From Ascoidea asiatica (lineage: Eukaryota > Ascomycota > Saccharomycetes > Ascoideales > Ascoideaceae), in the NCBI GenBank assembly GCA_001600695.1, contig BCKQ01000001.1:437916-501915 (forward strand): a DNA stretch of 64,000 nucleotides, written 5' to 3'. The notes below the pieces were generated by a model that did not search any database, had not been told where the DNA came from, and saw only the letters and a list, made by a program, of their open reading frames with translations. Numbering within the stretch: position 1 is the first letter of the stretch; every line of letters starts with the position of its first letter. This document shows positions 31,648 to 41,898 of the stretch, piece after piece. The position numbers and the translations under genes are program-made.

Positions 31648-32991
31648 ATGGATTTCAATCAACCATTTGTATATTGTGGAATATGTTTTGAGAGATATTC
31701 AAAAGAGAATAATGAATTTTATTTAACATCTTGTGCACATATTTTATGTAAGAAACATATAAAAGAAGATCATAATCATGATGATGAATTAGATCAAGAT
31801 AATGAAGATAATGAAGATAATGAAGAAGAAGAAGAAGAAGTATTAAATCAATTAGGAGAAATTAAATTAAAAAAATGTCCAATTTGTGAAGTTTTAAATA
31901 TTTCAATAAAGAAATTATTAAATAATTTACCAAATGAAATTAAAAATTATTTTAAACCAATACCAAAACAAATTGAAACAATTTTTTCAATTTGTCAATT
32001 TCAATTTTTTAATTTAATTGAATTTTTAAATTTTCAAAAAAAAATTATTGAAAAATTAAATTTTAAAATTAATAAACAAAAAAATTTATTATATTCTGCA
32101 AAAAATGAAATTAATGAATTAGAATTAATTAAAAAAGATTATTTAATTTTAAAAATTGAATATAAAAATTTATTAAATGAAAGTAGTAAGAATAAGAATG
32201 AATTTGTTGATTTAACAATATTTGATGAGAATGAAGAAAGTATTAATACTGAATTAGATTTAATTGATAAAGATAAAGATAAAGATAAAGATAAAGATAA
32301 AAATAGAGATAAAATTGAATATGAAAATAGAAATGAACAACAATCATTTATAAGAAAGATTCAAGAAAGTTCTTCATTAAGAAAGTCAATTACAACTAAT
32401 GATAATAATAATAGAATATTTAATAGATTTAAAAGAAGTAAACAAATTGCAGAATCTACAAATATTGAAAGAAGTAATAATGAATTTAATTTTGGTAATA
32501 TTAATAATAGAAATATTAATTTAAAAAGTAATAATAGTATTAATAGTATAAATACTATAAGTAGAAATAGTAATATTAATAGTAATAATAATTTAATAAA
32601 TGGATATATATTAGAATCTAGATCTGGATCCAATACACCAAATGATAATAATAATCATAATTTTAATAGAATAGTTAAAAAGATTAATAATAATAGTATT
32701 AATAGTAATGGTAGTGGTAATGGTAATGGTAATGGAAATGGTAATATGAATAATTTTAATAATTTTAATAATTTTAATAATAGATCAAGAACAAGTCAAA
32801 TAAGTTCAAGATTATCATCACATATGAAAGTTGGAATTAGATCTTCAACAAATAGTGGTAATAGTAATAATAAGAATAAGAATATGAAAGTTGTTGGAAT
32901 TGGTAGTAATAGGAATAGTAATACATCATTACTTTTTACATCTAGGAGATTATCAGGAAATGTAATTTCTAAGAGGAAATTTGGTAGATAA
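31648..32991 (+). CDS. CST9: RING-finger protein of the ZIP3/CST9 (RNF212/HEI10) family
   Basis: Family members are meiotic SUMO/ubiquitin E3 ligases at crossover sites. The 447-residue protein has a C3HCHC2 RING: C10, C13, C29, H31, C34, H37, C76, C79, the ligand order seen in HEI10 and Zip3. Between H37 and C76 sits an unusually acidic insertion (Asp/Glu/Asn-rich, about 41-64). After the RING comes the family segment LPNEIKNYFKPIPKQIETIFSICQFQ, followed by a coiled coil (about 115-180), a KDKD repeat and a long Asn/Ser/Arg-rich tail with a GNGN repeat. The tail is basic, as in Zip3. Orthology to Zip3/Cst9 is inferred from domain order. It is tandem with the RasGEF gene, about 200 bp downstream. 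Confidence 0.75.
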   Translation: MDFNQPFVYCGICFERYSKENNEFYLTSCAHILCKKHIKEDHNHDDELDQDNEDNEDNEEEEEEVLNQLGEIKLKKCPICEVLNISIKKLLNNLPNEIKNYFKPIPKQIETIFSICQFQFFNLIEFLNFQKKIIEKLNFKINKQKNLLYSAKNEINELELIKKDYLILKIEYKNLLNESSKNKNEFVDLTIFDENEESINTELDLIDKDKDKDKDKDKNRDKIEYENRNEQQSFIRKIQESSSLRKSITTNDNNNRIFNRFKRSKQIAESTNIERSNNEFNFGNINNRNINLKSNNSINSINTISRNSNINSNNNLINGYILESRSGSNTPNDNNNHNFNRIVKKINNNSINSNGSGNGNGNGNGNMNNFNNFNNFNNRSRTSQISSRLSSHMKVGIRSSTNSGNSNNKNKNMKVVGIGSNRNSNTSLLFTSRRLSGNVISKRKFGR

Positions 32992-33113
32992 TATATATTG
33001 AATTGTATTATAATTTATAATTTATAATTTATAATTTATAATTTATGATAAATAGATAATGTAATTGATAAGTAATTGATAAATAGTTGAAAAGTAGTTG
33101 ATAATTAATATAA

Positions 33114-33385
33114 TTACTCATCTTCAGCTTTTTTTAATTGAGCTTGATTAGCGTACCATGCTTCTCTTTTATCTACAGTACCTTTATGAAAACCCCACCA
33201 CCAATAAGATGCAGCAATAGTACCAATAGCTATTATTATTGTTAGTAATCAAAGTGATTTAAGTGATTTAGTGAATAAATATATGTTTTAATATATCAGA
33301 TAAATGTTTAATACATACTAAAACCAATGGTAATATCAGTAGCTACACGTTTTTTTAAAGTACCAACAATTGGAGCAATAGCCAT
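33114..33385 (-). CDS. COX9: Cytochrome c oxidase subunit VIIa, spliced
   Basis: Small single-span subunit of complex IV in the inner membrane. Exon 1 is 33385-33319 (67 nt), the intron is 33318-33230, and exon 2 is 33229-33114 (116 nt), together encoding 60 residues against 59 in S. cerevisiae. The product starts MAIAPIVGTLKKRV, continues TIGFTIGTIAASYWWWGFHKG with the conserved SYWWWGFH, and ends QLKKAEDE. The match to yeast Cox9 (MTIAPITGTIKRRV, ASYWWWGFH) is clear. The gene is too short and too split to appear as a simple open frame. It is divergent from COX8, another complex IV subunit, with about 700 bp between the two starts. Confidence 0.95.
33230..33318 (-). other. COX9: Intron of COX9
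   Basis: This 89-nt intron has donor GTATGT (plus acatac at 33313-33318), a perfect TACTAAC branch site (plus gttagta at 33241-33247) and acceptor TAG ending at 33230. It interrupts a Thr codon after its first base and restores the frame on removal. Confidence 0.95.
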
Positions 33386-33540
33386 TATTATTATGTTATT
33401 AAGTTATTATGTTATTTGAATATATGATATGATATGATATGAATATATCTAATTATATATCTGATTATATATTTATATATCTATTTATCTTTATTAATCT
33501 GATTAATATATTATATCTGTATTAGTATTTGAATAATGGA

Positions 33541-33582
33541 AATACTCCATAGTTAATACTCCATAGTTAATACTCCATAGTT
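33541..33582. repeat. 14-bp tandem repeat, three exact units, in the COX9 promoter
   Basis: Three exact copies of aatactccatagtt lie 156-197 bp upstream of the COX9 start codon. Confidence 0.95.
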
Positions 33583-34030
33583 AAAACACTCCGAAATCGA
33601 ACCAGTGCAAACAGGAACAAAGAAAAGAAAAAACAGAAACTTGAATAAAATCAGACGATGGTCACGTGTGCACTCCCAGCCAATCAGCACTCTCCAATAC
33701 TAATGCCATACTAATGCCATGATAATGTCGTGATAGTAATGCCATAACAATAATAAAAGTATTAATACGGGAGTATCACATGACTTTGCTACTACTTTCT
33801 TCATATCTCGATACGTTAATATGAATGTATGTGAGTAAATATATTAAATATGATATTAAATATGATATTAAATATGATATGATATGATATGATATGATAA
33901 TAACAGTGAATAAATAAATAATATATTCATATATCTTTATATCTTTATATTCATATATCTTTATATCTTTATAATCACATTTGATAATATATAATCTTAA
34001 AGAATAAAACAAATTCAAATTCAAATATAA

Positions 34031-34085
34031 TATCATATCATATCATATCATATCATATCATATCATATCATATCATATCATATCA
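34031..34085. repeat. TATCA pentanucleotide, eleven exact copies, abutting the COX8 ATG
   Basis: Eleven perfect copies end two bases before the COX8 start codon at 34088, so they very probably form part of its mRNA leader. Confidence 0.95.
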
Positions 34086-34087
34086 AA

Positions 34088-34318
34088 ATGTTTTCAAGAC
34101 AATCAACAAATTTAATTAAAAAAAATTTAATTCAAAAGAGATTATTCTCAAATTCAATTATTAATAATGTTCATTTTAAAGAAGGTGTTTATTCAAATTT
34201 ACCATTTAAAGTACATAATAGAAAAATTCCATTTGCTGTTTTACATTTTGGTTTCTTAGGTTTAGGTTTCGCAATTCCATTTGTTGCTGTTGGTTGGCAA
34301 TTATATAAATCTTCTTAA
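34088..34318 (+). CDS. COX8: Cytochrome c oxidase subunit VIIc
   Basis: Small single-span subunit of complex IV. The 76 residues comprise a basic, Ser/Arg-rich presequence (about 1-27) and the mature part VHFKEGVYSNLPFKVHNRKIPFAVLHFGFLG..., which parallels yeast Cox8 (VHFKDGVYENIPFKVKGRKTPYALSHFGFF). One transmembrane helix (about 51-71, FGFLGLGFAIPFVAVGWQL) and a short intermembrane-space tail follow. Length matches yeast Cox8 (78). It is divergent from COX9 and convergent with USO1, separated by about 230 bp of AT-rich sequence. Confidence 0.95.
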   Translation: MFSRQSTNLIKKNLIQKRLFSNSIINNVHFKEGVYSNLPFKVHNRKIPFAVLHFGFLGLGFAIPFVAVGWQLYKSS

Positions 34319-34546
34319 ATTTATATCCATTATATATAAATATATATATATATATATATAAAAGTAAGATAAGATTTATAAATTATTAATTATTAATTAT
34401 TAATTATTTATATATAATTTAATATATTATTCATTTAATCTTCTTCTCATATTATATTCTATGACAATTGTATTTGAAATTTATGTATATAAATGAAATA
34501 TATGGAATACTGTAGTTCTATTATATAATGTATATTAATCCGTTTC

Positions 34547-35814
34547 CTATTTATCATCCTTATTATCTTTATCAATACCTTTATCAATACCTTTTTTAGT
34601 ACCCTTTTCAATAATCTTCTCTTCATCCAGATCTTCATCTAGATCTTCATCCAGATCTTCATCCAGTTCTTCTTCCAGATCTTCATCTGATGAAACTTCT
34701 TGTCCTAATAATGCAAGTTTAATCTTATATCCTTTATATTTCTCATCTAAATCTGTTAAAACTAACATCATATCATCTAATTCACTTCTTAATACATATT
34801 CTTTTTCAAATTTATTTATTCTATTTTCCATTTCTTTAATCTTCTTATCTTTTAAATCTTCCCTCTTTTTCTCCATCTCTCTTTCTTTCTCTCTTTCTTT
34901 CTCTTTTTCTTTCTCTTTTTCCTTTTCTATTTCCTTTTCTTTTTCTCTTTCAATTTCTTCTTGTTTAATTTGAAATTCTCTTCTATTTTCACTTTCTTTT
35001 AATTTTTCTTTTCCTTTAATAATTTCATTCTCAAAATTCTTAATTTTCAATTTATATTCTTCAATAATTTTATTTTTTTTATTATTTTCATTCTCATAAA
35101 ATTCTTTTTTTTCATTTAATTCTTTAATTTTCTTATCTTTTTTATTCAATTTCTCAATCTCATAATTTTTATTATTATTAATTTCTTTTTTAATATTCTC
35201 ATTTTCTCTTTTAAAATTTTCAATATCTTTAATAATTATTTTATTTTTTTTCTCAATCTCATTTTTTTCTCTTGTTAATTTAAATAATTCTCTTGTTAAA
35301 TTATTTATACCTTCTTCATTTTTATTATTTTTTCTTTTAAATAAATTTATTTCTTCATTCATTTTTTTTTTATCATTTTCATAAATTTTTATTAAATTTT
35401 TAATTTTATTAAATTCATTTAATTCTTTTTTCAAAAAATTTATTTCTTCTATTTTTTTATAAATTTCAATTTTTATTAATTTATTTTCTTCATTAATTAT
35501 TTTTAAATTTTTTTCATTTTCTTTAAAATTTAAATTAATTTTTTTAAAATTTAAATTCAATTCATTATAATTATTTTCAATTTTTTTTAATTCTTCAATT
35601 TTTTCATTCATTTCTTTAATTTTTTCTTTATTTTTTTCTTTTAAATTATTAAAATTTTCTAATAATTTATCATATTTCTCAAATGTTAATTTTCCAATTG
35701 GTTCAAAATTTGAATCTTTTAATATTGAACTTTTAATTCTTAAAAAATTTTCTTTAATTAAATTTATATAAATTTTATCAAAATAAATTCTTGGTAATCC
35801 ATTTTTTTCATTAC

Positions 35815-35860
<46 letters not shown>

Positions 35861-38506
35861 TTTATCAAAAAATGAATAATTAAATTCATTAAAATTTTTA
35901 ATTTCATTTAAATTTATAAATTTACTTAATTTTAAATTAAATGAATCTTTACCAATATTCTTAATTATTATTTTATATAATTCTTTTCTTTTTAATCCAA
36001 TTTTATTTAAATTTGTTGAAGAATCATAAATAATTCCAATTAAAATAAAAATCATACCTTCAATAATATCATTTAAATCTCCTTCAATACTTGAAATATA
36101 ATTTATTAAAGTTATTATTATACTTTTTTCTTTTAAAAATTTTGAAATTGATTCACAATCTTCATATAACCAAATTGATAAAATCATTAAATAACTTATT
36201 GCAATTCTTGGATCTTTTAAAACTAAATTTGTTGAAAGATTAGTAATAAGTAATTCAGAAATTGCTTCAATACAATTTAAAACTTCTTCATTATTTTCAA
36301 TATTACCTATAGTTAAATTTTCAATAATTAATTTAATCTCTTTTGAAGAATCTTCAAATATATATAATAATATAACTGATGAAAACCAAATTTTATATGG
36401 ATTTATTATAATTTCAGAATCATATTCCATTAATGTACTAAATATATTACCTTCTGGTGGTAAATTATTTAAATTACCATTTAAATTTAAAATATTTGAT
36501 TGATTTATTAATTGAATTGAAGATGAATTTGTAATTTCATTTGATTGTCTTTTAATATCAACAAAACTTGAAGAATCTGTTGAATTTGTTTTAAATGGTG
36601 ATTCTTTATTTTCTTCTTCTGATAAATTATTAATTGGTGGTGTACTTATATTATTATTTATTGGTGATGGACTTTTAGAAATATTTGGAATTTTATTTTC
36701 TTCATTTTCTTTTTTAATTTCAATTTTATTTTCTTCAACTTTTTTATTTTCCTCTTGATTTTCATTTTCAATCTTAATTTCATTTTCTTCTTCTTCTTTT
36801 ATTTCCTTTTTTATTTCATTTTCTTTAATTTCTTCTTTTGATTCTTCTTTTGATTCTTTTTCTTTCTCATTTTCTGATTCATTTTCATTTTCATTTTCAT
36901 TTTCTTTTAATATTTCATTATCTTCTTGTTTAATTGTAATATCAGAATTATCTTGTTTTAAAGAATTTAAAAAATCATTTTCTTGAATATTCATATTTAT
37001 ATTTAAAGATTTATAAGCATCAATTTGATCTAAAATAAATGATTTTTTTGCTTCTAAATTATTTTTAAAATATGCATGTAAAACATATGAAGAAGCAATT
37101 CTAATATCAAAAGTATGAATAGAATTTGCAAAAAGACACCAATTTAATAATGCACTTGTTACAGGTAATAAATAATTATTATTTAAAGATTTTGAAATTA
37201 ATTGAATTGGTAAAGTTGGATCTATATAAGGTACATCAATTTTTGAAAATTCATATTGAATTTTTTCATTATTATTAATTAAAGAAGCTAAAGTAAATAA
37301 AGCAGTTGGTTTAATTTCATTTGGTATTAATGGATTAAAAATTAATCTTAAAATTAATATTAAAATATCATTTTTAAAAAAAATTAATTGATAATTTTTT
37401 GTTGAATCTGAATTTTCTTCATTAATAAAAATTTTACAAATTTCTAAAGTATTAATTAAATTTTGAAAATTTTGATAATTCCAATTTAAATTTAAATTTA
37501 AATTTTTTTTTTTTTCAATTTCTAATAAAGGTTGATTTAATAAAAAACCAATTCTTGGAATACAACCAGATTCTATAAATAATTTTTGATTTGAAGCATT
37601 AAATAATAATAAATTAGTTAATAAAGATAAAGAATCTTGAACAACAATTGAACCAAAAATTGCACCTTCATTAAAAATTATATTAAATAATTTTTCAAAA
37701 ATATTTTGAAAAGCCAATAATTTTTGAATATTATGATTTTTATTTGTTAAACCCATTAATAATAATATTGATTCATTTCTTATAGGTTCATGAGGATCAT
37801 CTAAAGTTGAAATTAAAGTTGATATTGCCAATGGAGAATTTAAAATTAATTCTTTTGTTTTTAAAGGTCTTGTTGCAATTAAAGCTTGTAAGATTTGTAA
37901 AGTATAAAGAGTTGTAAAAAAATTATTATGATCTTCAATTATTGATATTAATAATTCAATATTATTATTTATGATTATATTATTATTGTTATTATTATTA
38001 TTATTATTATTATTTTCATTGTGATTATCATTATCATTTTGATAATCATTATTAATATGATTTATTGGTTTTGTAAGTTCATCAGCAATCCATAAAGAAA
38101 ATTGATCAAAAATATTTGGTATTTCTTTTTGTAATAAAGTTGGAGAAGGATATTTACCATTTTGAAATCTTGATTGATCAGATAAAAGTAAAAAATTTGA
38201 TCTATCAGTTGTTAAATTATTATTTGAATCACCTCTAATGAATAAAATTAAAATTGTTTCTAAAATTGCTTTAATTATATCAAGATCAAGAATATCTCTA
38301 TTCATAGTTGATATTAAACCATGTAAACCATTTTCTATAACAGATTCTCTATATTGACGACTGAAACCTTTTAAAGATAAAACTGCAGCTCTTCTATCAG
38401 CCATTAAAGTTGAATTATTTAATCTATCACATATTGTTGGAATTGCTTCTGAAGCAGATTGAACCTTCTGATTACTTGGAGCTAAAAGCCCAGAGAAATA
38501 ACTCAT
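34547..38506 (-). CDS. USO1: Vesicle-tethering protein Uso1 (p115/GM130-binding golgin type)
   Basis: Cytosolic/Golgi tether for ER-derived COPII vesicles. The 1319-residue protein has the armadillo-like Uso1/p115 head (MSYFSGLLAPSNQKVQSASEAIPTICDRL, DRRAAVLSLKGFSRQYRESV, NEGAIFGSIVVQDSLSLLTNLL). A long charged Lys/Glu/Asn/Ser-rich insertion splits the head at about 520-680, after which the second head part resumes (FSTLMEYDSEIIINPYKIWFSSVILLYIFED). A coiled-coil tail runs about 930-1240 and ends in an acidic stretch. The tail is much shorter than in S. cerevisiae (1790 total). The C-terminal DEDL repeats use CTG and CTA interchangeably. It is divergent from SEC18, which acts downstream in the same transport step. 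Confidence 0.92.
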
Positions 38507-39202
38507 GTTCCCATTAAGTTTTGAAGAATAAAAATACTTTAAATATTACTCAATGGTAATTTGATATCAGTAATAATATTATTTGATCAGTTGTAAATAA
38601 GGTTATTAAATAGTTGTTATTGAATGAAATTCTTTGATTGAAGAGTTGAAAGTAATTGCATCTGCCCTTGATCTGAATGCTTTCAATGGATTGACCTGTT
38701 GTTTGTGTCTTCTAACCTTTATTCCTCTTTATTCTTCTTTATTCTTTAATATTCTTTATCTTGTTTATTATCTTTTATCTTTTATTCTTTATTCTTTATC
38801 CTTTATTTATTTTCTTATATTTGCTCTGTCACTTTCCGGCGCTTAAACTCTGCTGCGCCAGTGCCAACAAACGTTCGTTGCCAGCTGGCTTTGCCACAAT
38901 TATGGCGTCGGTGGCGTTGCTTTGGCTCTTGTTTTTGGTATTTTTGGTATTTTTGGTATTTTCGATGAGGCCAGAAGGTGGTAACTTGGATAAGTTGAAG
39001 TTGTTGATAGATTTATATTTATATTTATATTTATTTGATTTGATTTAATATATGATATTTATTCAATTGATTTGGATTTCTTTTATATATTTTATTATTC
39101 TATTCTTTTTATATTCATAGTCATATTCGATCATATTCAATTCAATTCAATTAAATTCAATCAATTAATATACTAAACAATTAATCTATTTTGTAATTCA
39201 AA
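38507..39202. promoter_or_regulatory. Divergent promoter region between USO1 and SEC18
   Basis: No gene is seen. A GC-richer patch at 38820-38990 includes the orphan word GCGCTTAA (38839-38846) and a run of TTTTTGGTA repeats (about 38933-38962). Open frames at 38634-38846 and 38761-39048 are CT-rich and unsupported. Confidence 0.5.
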
Positions 39203-41614
39203 ATGTTTAGTTCCGGCGGTGGAAACTCATATAATGCTCCATCAAATTCTTCTCCAAGTGGTTTTTTTTCTGGTTTTGGTGGCCAAAGAAATAATAATAA
39301 CAGTAATAATAACATAAATAATAATAATTTCAATAATAGTTATGGTGGTTCTGGAGGTGGTGGAATTCCTCCTCCTGCTTATAATCCATCTGATTCTTCA
39401 AGATCTTCAAATTCAAATTCATTCAGAGTTATAAATTCTCCAAATAATATTATTGCATTATCAAATAAAATTGCAGTGAATCCATCTGATTTTGCAAATA
39501 ATATTTTTGTACAAATTAATAATCAATATATTTTTACAACTATTCATGAACCTTCAATGAAATCAAAATTTATTGGTTTAAATGGTAATCAAAGAGCATT
39601 TTCTCAACTTTCTTTAAATGAAAATATTCAAATAAATCAATATTTTTTAAAAAAAAATGATAAATTTTATATTGGTACTATGAATATTGAAATTTCTTTT
39701 AGAAATAGAAATAAAGCAACTCAAACTAAATTTGATCAAGATGAATTAGCAAAACATTTTATAAATAATTTTAATGAACAAATTTTTCAACCAACTCAAA
39801 CTTTATTAATGGAATTTAAAAATAATATTTTTGAAATTTATATACAATCTTTAGAATGTTTTTCTTTAACTGATATTAATTCAAATAATAATTCAAATTC
39901 AAATTCAATTTCAAAAAATATTAGTACAAAAGGTATTTTAACAACAAAATCAATTATAAATTTTTTTAAAAGTAAAGATGGTTTAGTTCAATTAAAAGGT
40001 TCTTCAACAAGATCAAGAGCTGATGCAATTATTAGACCTGATTTTAAATTTGAAGAAATGGGTATTGGTGGTTTAGATAATGAATTTACTCAAATTTTTA
40101 GAAGAGCTTTTGCAAGTAGAATTTTTCCACCAGGTTTAATTGAAAAATTAGGTATAACTCATGTTAAAGGTATGTTATTATATGGTCCTCCAGGTACTGG
40201 AAAAACTTTAATTGCAAGAAAAATTGGTAAAATGTTAAATGCAAATGAACCAAAAATTGTTAATGGTCCAGAAATTTTAAGTAAATATGTTGGATCTTCT
40301 GAAGAAAATATTAGAGCTTTATTTAAAGATGCTGAAGATGAATATAAATCAAAAGGTGAAGAATCAAGTTTACATATTATTATTTTTGATGAATTAGATT
40401 CTGTTTTTAAACAAAGAGGTTCAAGAGGTGATGGTACTGGTGTTGCTGATAATGTTGTTAATCAATTATTAGCAAAAATGGATGGTGTTGATCAATTAAA
40501 TAATATTTTAGTCATTGGTATGACTAATAGAAAAGATTTAATTGATAATGCTTTATTAAGACCTGGTAGATTTGAAGTTCAAGTTGAAATTTCTTTACCT
40601 GATGAAAATGGTAGAAAACAAATTCTTTTAATTCATACAAAAAAAATGAGAGATAATAATATGCTTAATAAAGATGTTAATATTAATGAAATTGCAGCTT
40701 TAACAAAAAATTTTAGTGGTGCAGAAATTGAAGGTTTAGTAAAATCTGCAACTTCTTTTCAAATTTCAAAAAATATTGAAGGTACAAAAATTAAAAAAGA
40801 TGTTGAAAAATTTAAAGTTTGTATGGATGATTTTTTACATGCTTTAGATGAAATTAAACCTGCTTTTGGTGCAAAAGAAGAAGATTTAAAACTTTGTGTT
40901 AAAGGTGGAATTATAAAATATTCAAATTCAATTAATCAAATTATTAAAGATGGTTCAAGATTTATAACTCAAATTCAAAAAGATCAAAATACAACACTTT
41001 TATCAGTTTTAATGTATGGACCTGATGGTTCTGGTAAAACTGCTTTAGCTTCTGCAATTGCTTTAAATTCAAAATTTCCTTTTATGAGAATGATATCACC
41101 AAATGATATGATTGGTATGTCAGAAAATGCAAAAATTTCATATATTGATAATTGTTTTAGAGATGCTTATAAATCTCCTTTAAATATACTTGTAATTGAT
41201 GATATTGAAGCAATTTGTGATTATGTACCAATTGGTCCAAGATTTTCAAATAGTGTTTTACAATGTTTAAAAGCATATTTAAAAAGAATACCACCAAAAG
41301 ATAAAAGATTATTAATACTTTCAACAACTTCATCATTTTCTGTTTTAAGACAAATGGAATTAATTAAATCTTTTTCAAATAAAATTCCAGTACCAAATAT
41401 TAATAATTTAATTGAATTTCAAAATATTATGACAGAAATGAATTTTGGTAATGAACAACAAAGAAGTTTAATTTTAAATAAAATTAAAGAAAATAAAAAT
41501 TCTGAAAAACTAGATATTGGTATAAAAACTGCAATTAATTATATAAATACAGCTAAATTTGATGAAGATCCAATTAATGAATTAATTGATTTAATGTCTG
41601 ATGTTACTTTTTAA
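39203..41614 (+). CDS. SEC18: AAA ATPase Sec18 (NSF)
   Basis: ATPase that disassembles cis-SNARE complexes after membrane fusion. The 803 residues carry an N-terminal Gly/Asn-rich extension (about 1-75), then the SNARE/alpha-SNAP-binding N domain (about 80-260). Ring D1 has Walker A GPPGTGKT (328-335), Walker B IIIFDELDSVF (D396) and the second-region-of-homology segment GMTNRKDLIDNALLRPGRFEVQVEI. Ring D2 has Walker A GPDGSGKT (606-613) and LNILVIDDIEAICDYVPIGPRFS. D1 keeps catalytic residues. D2 has the degenerate features typical of the hexamerising ring. It is slightly longer than S. cerevisiae Sec18 (758). Neighbours USO1 and SEC23 act in the same ER-to-Golgi pathway. Confidence 0.95.
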   Translation: MFSSGGGNSYNAPSNSSPSGFFSGFGGQRNNNNSNNNINNNNFNNSYGGSGGGGIPPPAYNPSDSSRSSNSNSFRVINSPNNIIALSNKIAVNPSDFANNIFVQINNQYIFTTIHEPSMKSKFIGLNGNQRAFSQLSLNENIQINQYFLKKNDKFYIGTMNIEISFRNRNKATQTKFDQDELAKHFINNFNEQIFQPTQTLLMEFKNNIFEIYIQSLECFSLTDINSNNNSNSNSISKNISTKGILTTKSIINFFKSKDGLVQLKGSSTRSRADAIIRPDFKFEEMGIGGLDNEFTQIFRRAFASRIFPPGLIEKLGITHVKGMLLYGPPGTGKTLIARKIGKMLNANEPKIVNGPEILSKYVGSSEENIRALFKDAEDEYKSKGEESSLHIIIFDELDSVFKQRGSRGDGTGVADNVVNQLLAKMDGVDQLNNILVIGMTNRKDLIDNALLRPGRFEVQVEISLPDENGRKQILLIHTKKMRDNNMLNKDVNINEIAALTKNFSGAEIEGLVKSATSFQISKNIEGTKIKKDVEKFKVCMDDFLHALDEIKPAFGAKEEDLKLCVKGGIIKYSNSINQIIKDGSRFITQIQKDQNTTLLSVLMYGPDGSGKTALASAIALNSKFPFMRMISPNDMIGMSENAKISYIDNCFRDAYKSPLNILVIDDIEAICDYVPIGPRFSNSVLQCLKAYLKRIPPKDKRLLILSTTSSFSVLRQMELIKSFSNKIPVPNINNLIEFQNIMTEMNFGNEQQRSLILNKIKENKNSEKLDIGIKTAINYINTAKFDEDPINELIDLMSDVTF

Positions 41615-41813
41615 TGAACATTTCTCATATATATTATATCTTTATCTTTATCTTTAACTTAAAGTTTTTCATTTCTCATTTCTCATTTTATCAACCATCA
41701 TTGACTAGAACTTAATAAATACTTTTCCCTTTAATCATTTTATCTTTTGATTGTTAAAAAAAATTAAATTGAATCTGTAATAAAAAATTAAAACAATGGA
41801 AAATAAAGCAAAC

Positions 41814-41824
41814 AAAAAAAAAAA
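41814..41824 (-). terminator. RNA polymerase III terminator of tRNA-Ile
   Basis: Eleven consecutive A on the plus strand, equal to T11 on the tRNA strand, start one base after the 3' end of the tRNA. Confidence 0.9.
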
Positions 41825-41825
41825 T

Positions 41826-41898
41826 GGTCCCTAGCAGGATCGAACTGCTGATCCCCGCGTTATTAGCACGATGCCTTAACCAACTGGGCCAAGGGACC
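41826..41898 (-). tRNA. tRNA-Ile (anticodon AAT)
   Basis: On the minus strand the 73-nt sequence begins GGTCCCTTGGCCCAGTTGG and folds as a tRNA. The 7-bp acceptor stem pairs GGTCCCT with AGGGACC. The D arm contains the A box TGGCCCAGTTGG. The anticodon loop is CTAATAA with anticodon AAT (41865-41863). The T arm AGCAG/CTGCT closes the loop GTTCGAT. It differs from yeast tRNA-Ile(AAU) only at paired, mostly compensated positions. No intron is present. A T11 terminator follows. Confidence 0.97.

Larger units (their letters stand above)
33386..34087. promoter_or_regulatory. Divergent promoter of COX9 and COX8
   Basis: The core at 33600-33790 is GC-richer than its flanks and carries GTCACGTG (33661-33668), the CCAAT box CCAATCAG (33680-33687, same octamer as upstream of COR1) and ATCACATGAC (33775-33784). 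These fit Cbf1 and the Hap2/3/5 complex, known activators of yeast respiratory genes. A run of gatat/tatca repeats occupies about 33845-33898. A minus-strand frame at 33776-34036 is built from these repeats and is rejected as a gene. Confidence 0.7.

Noticed and set aside
33776-34036. 86-codon minus-strand frame between COX9 and COX8
   Set aside because: Built from gatat/tatca repeats (ISYLISYL pattern). It lies in a promoter region and resembles no protein.
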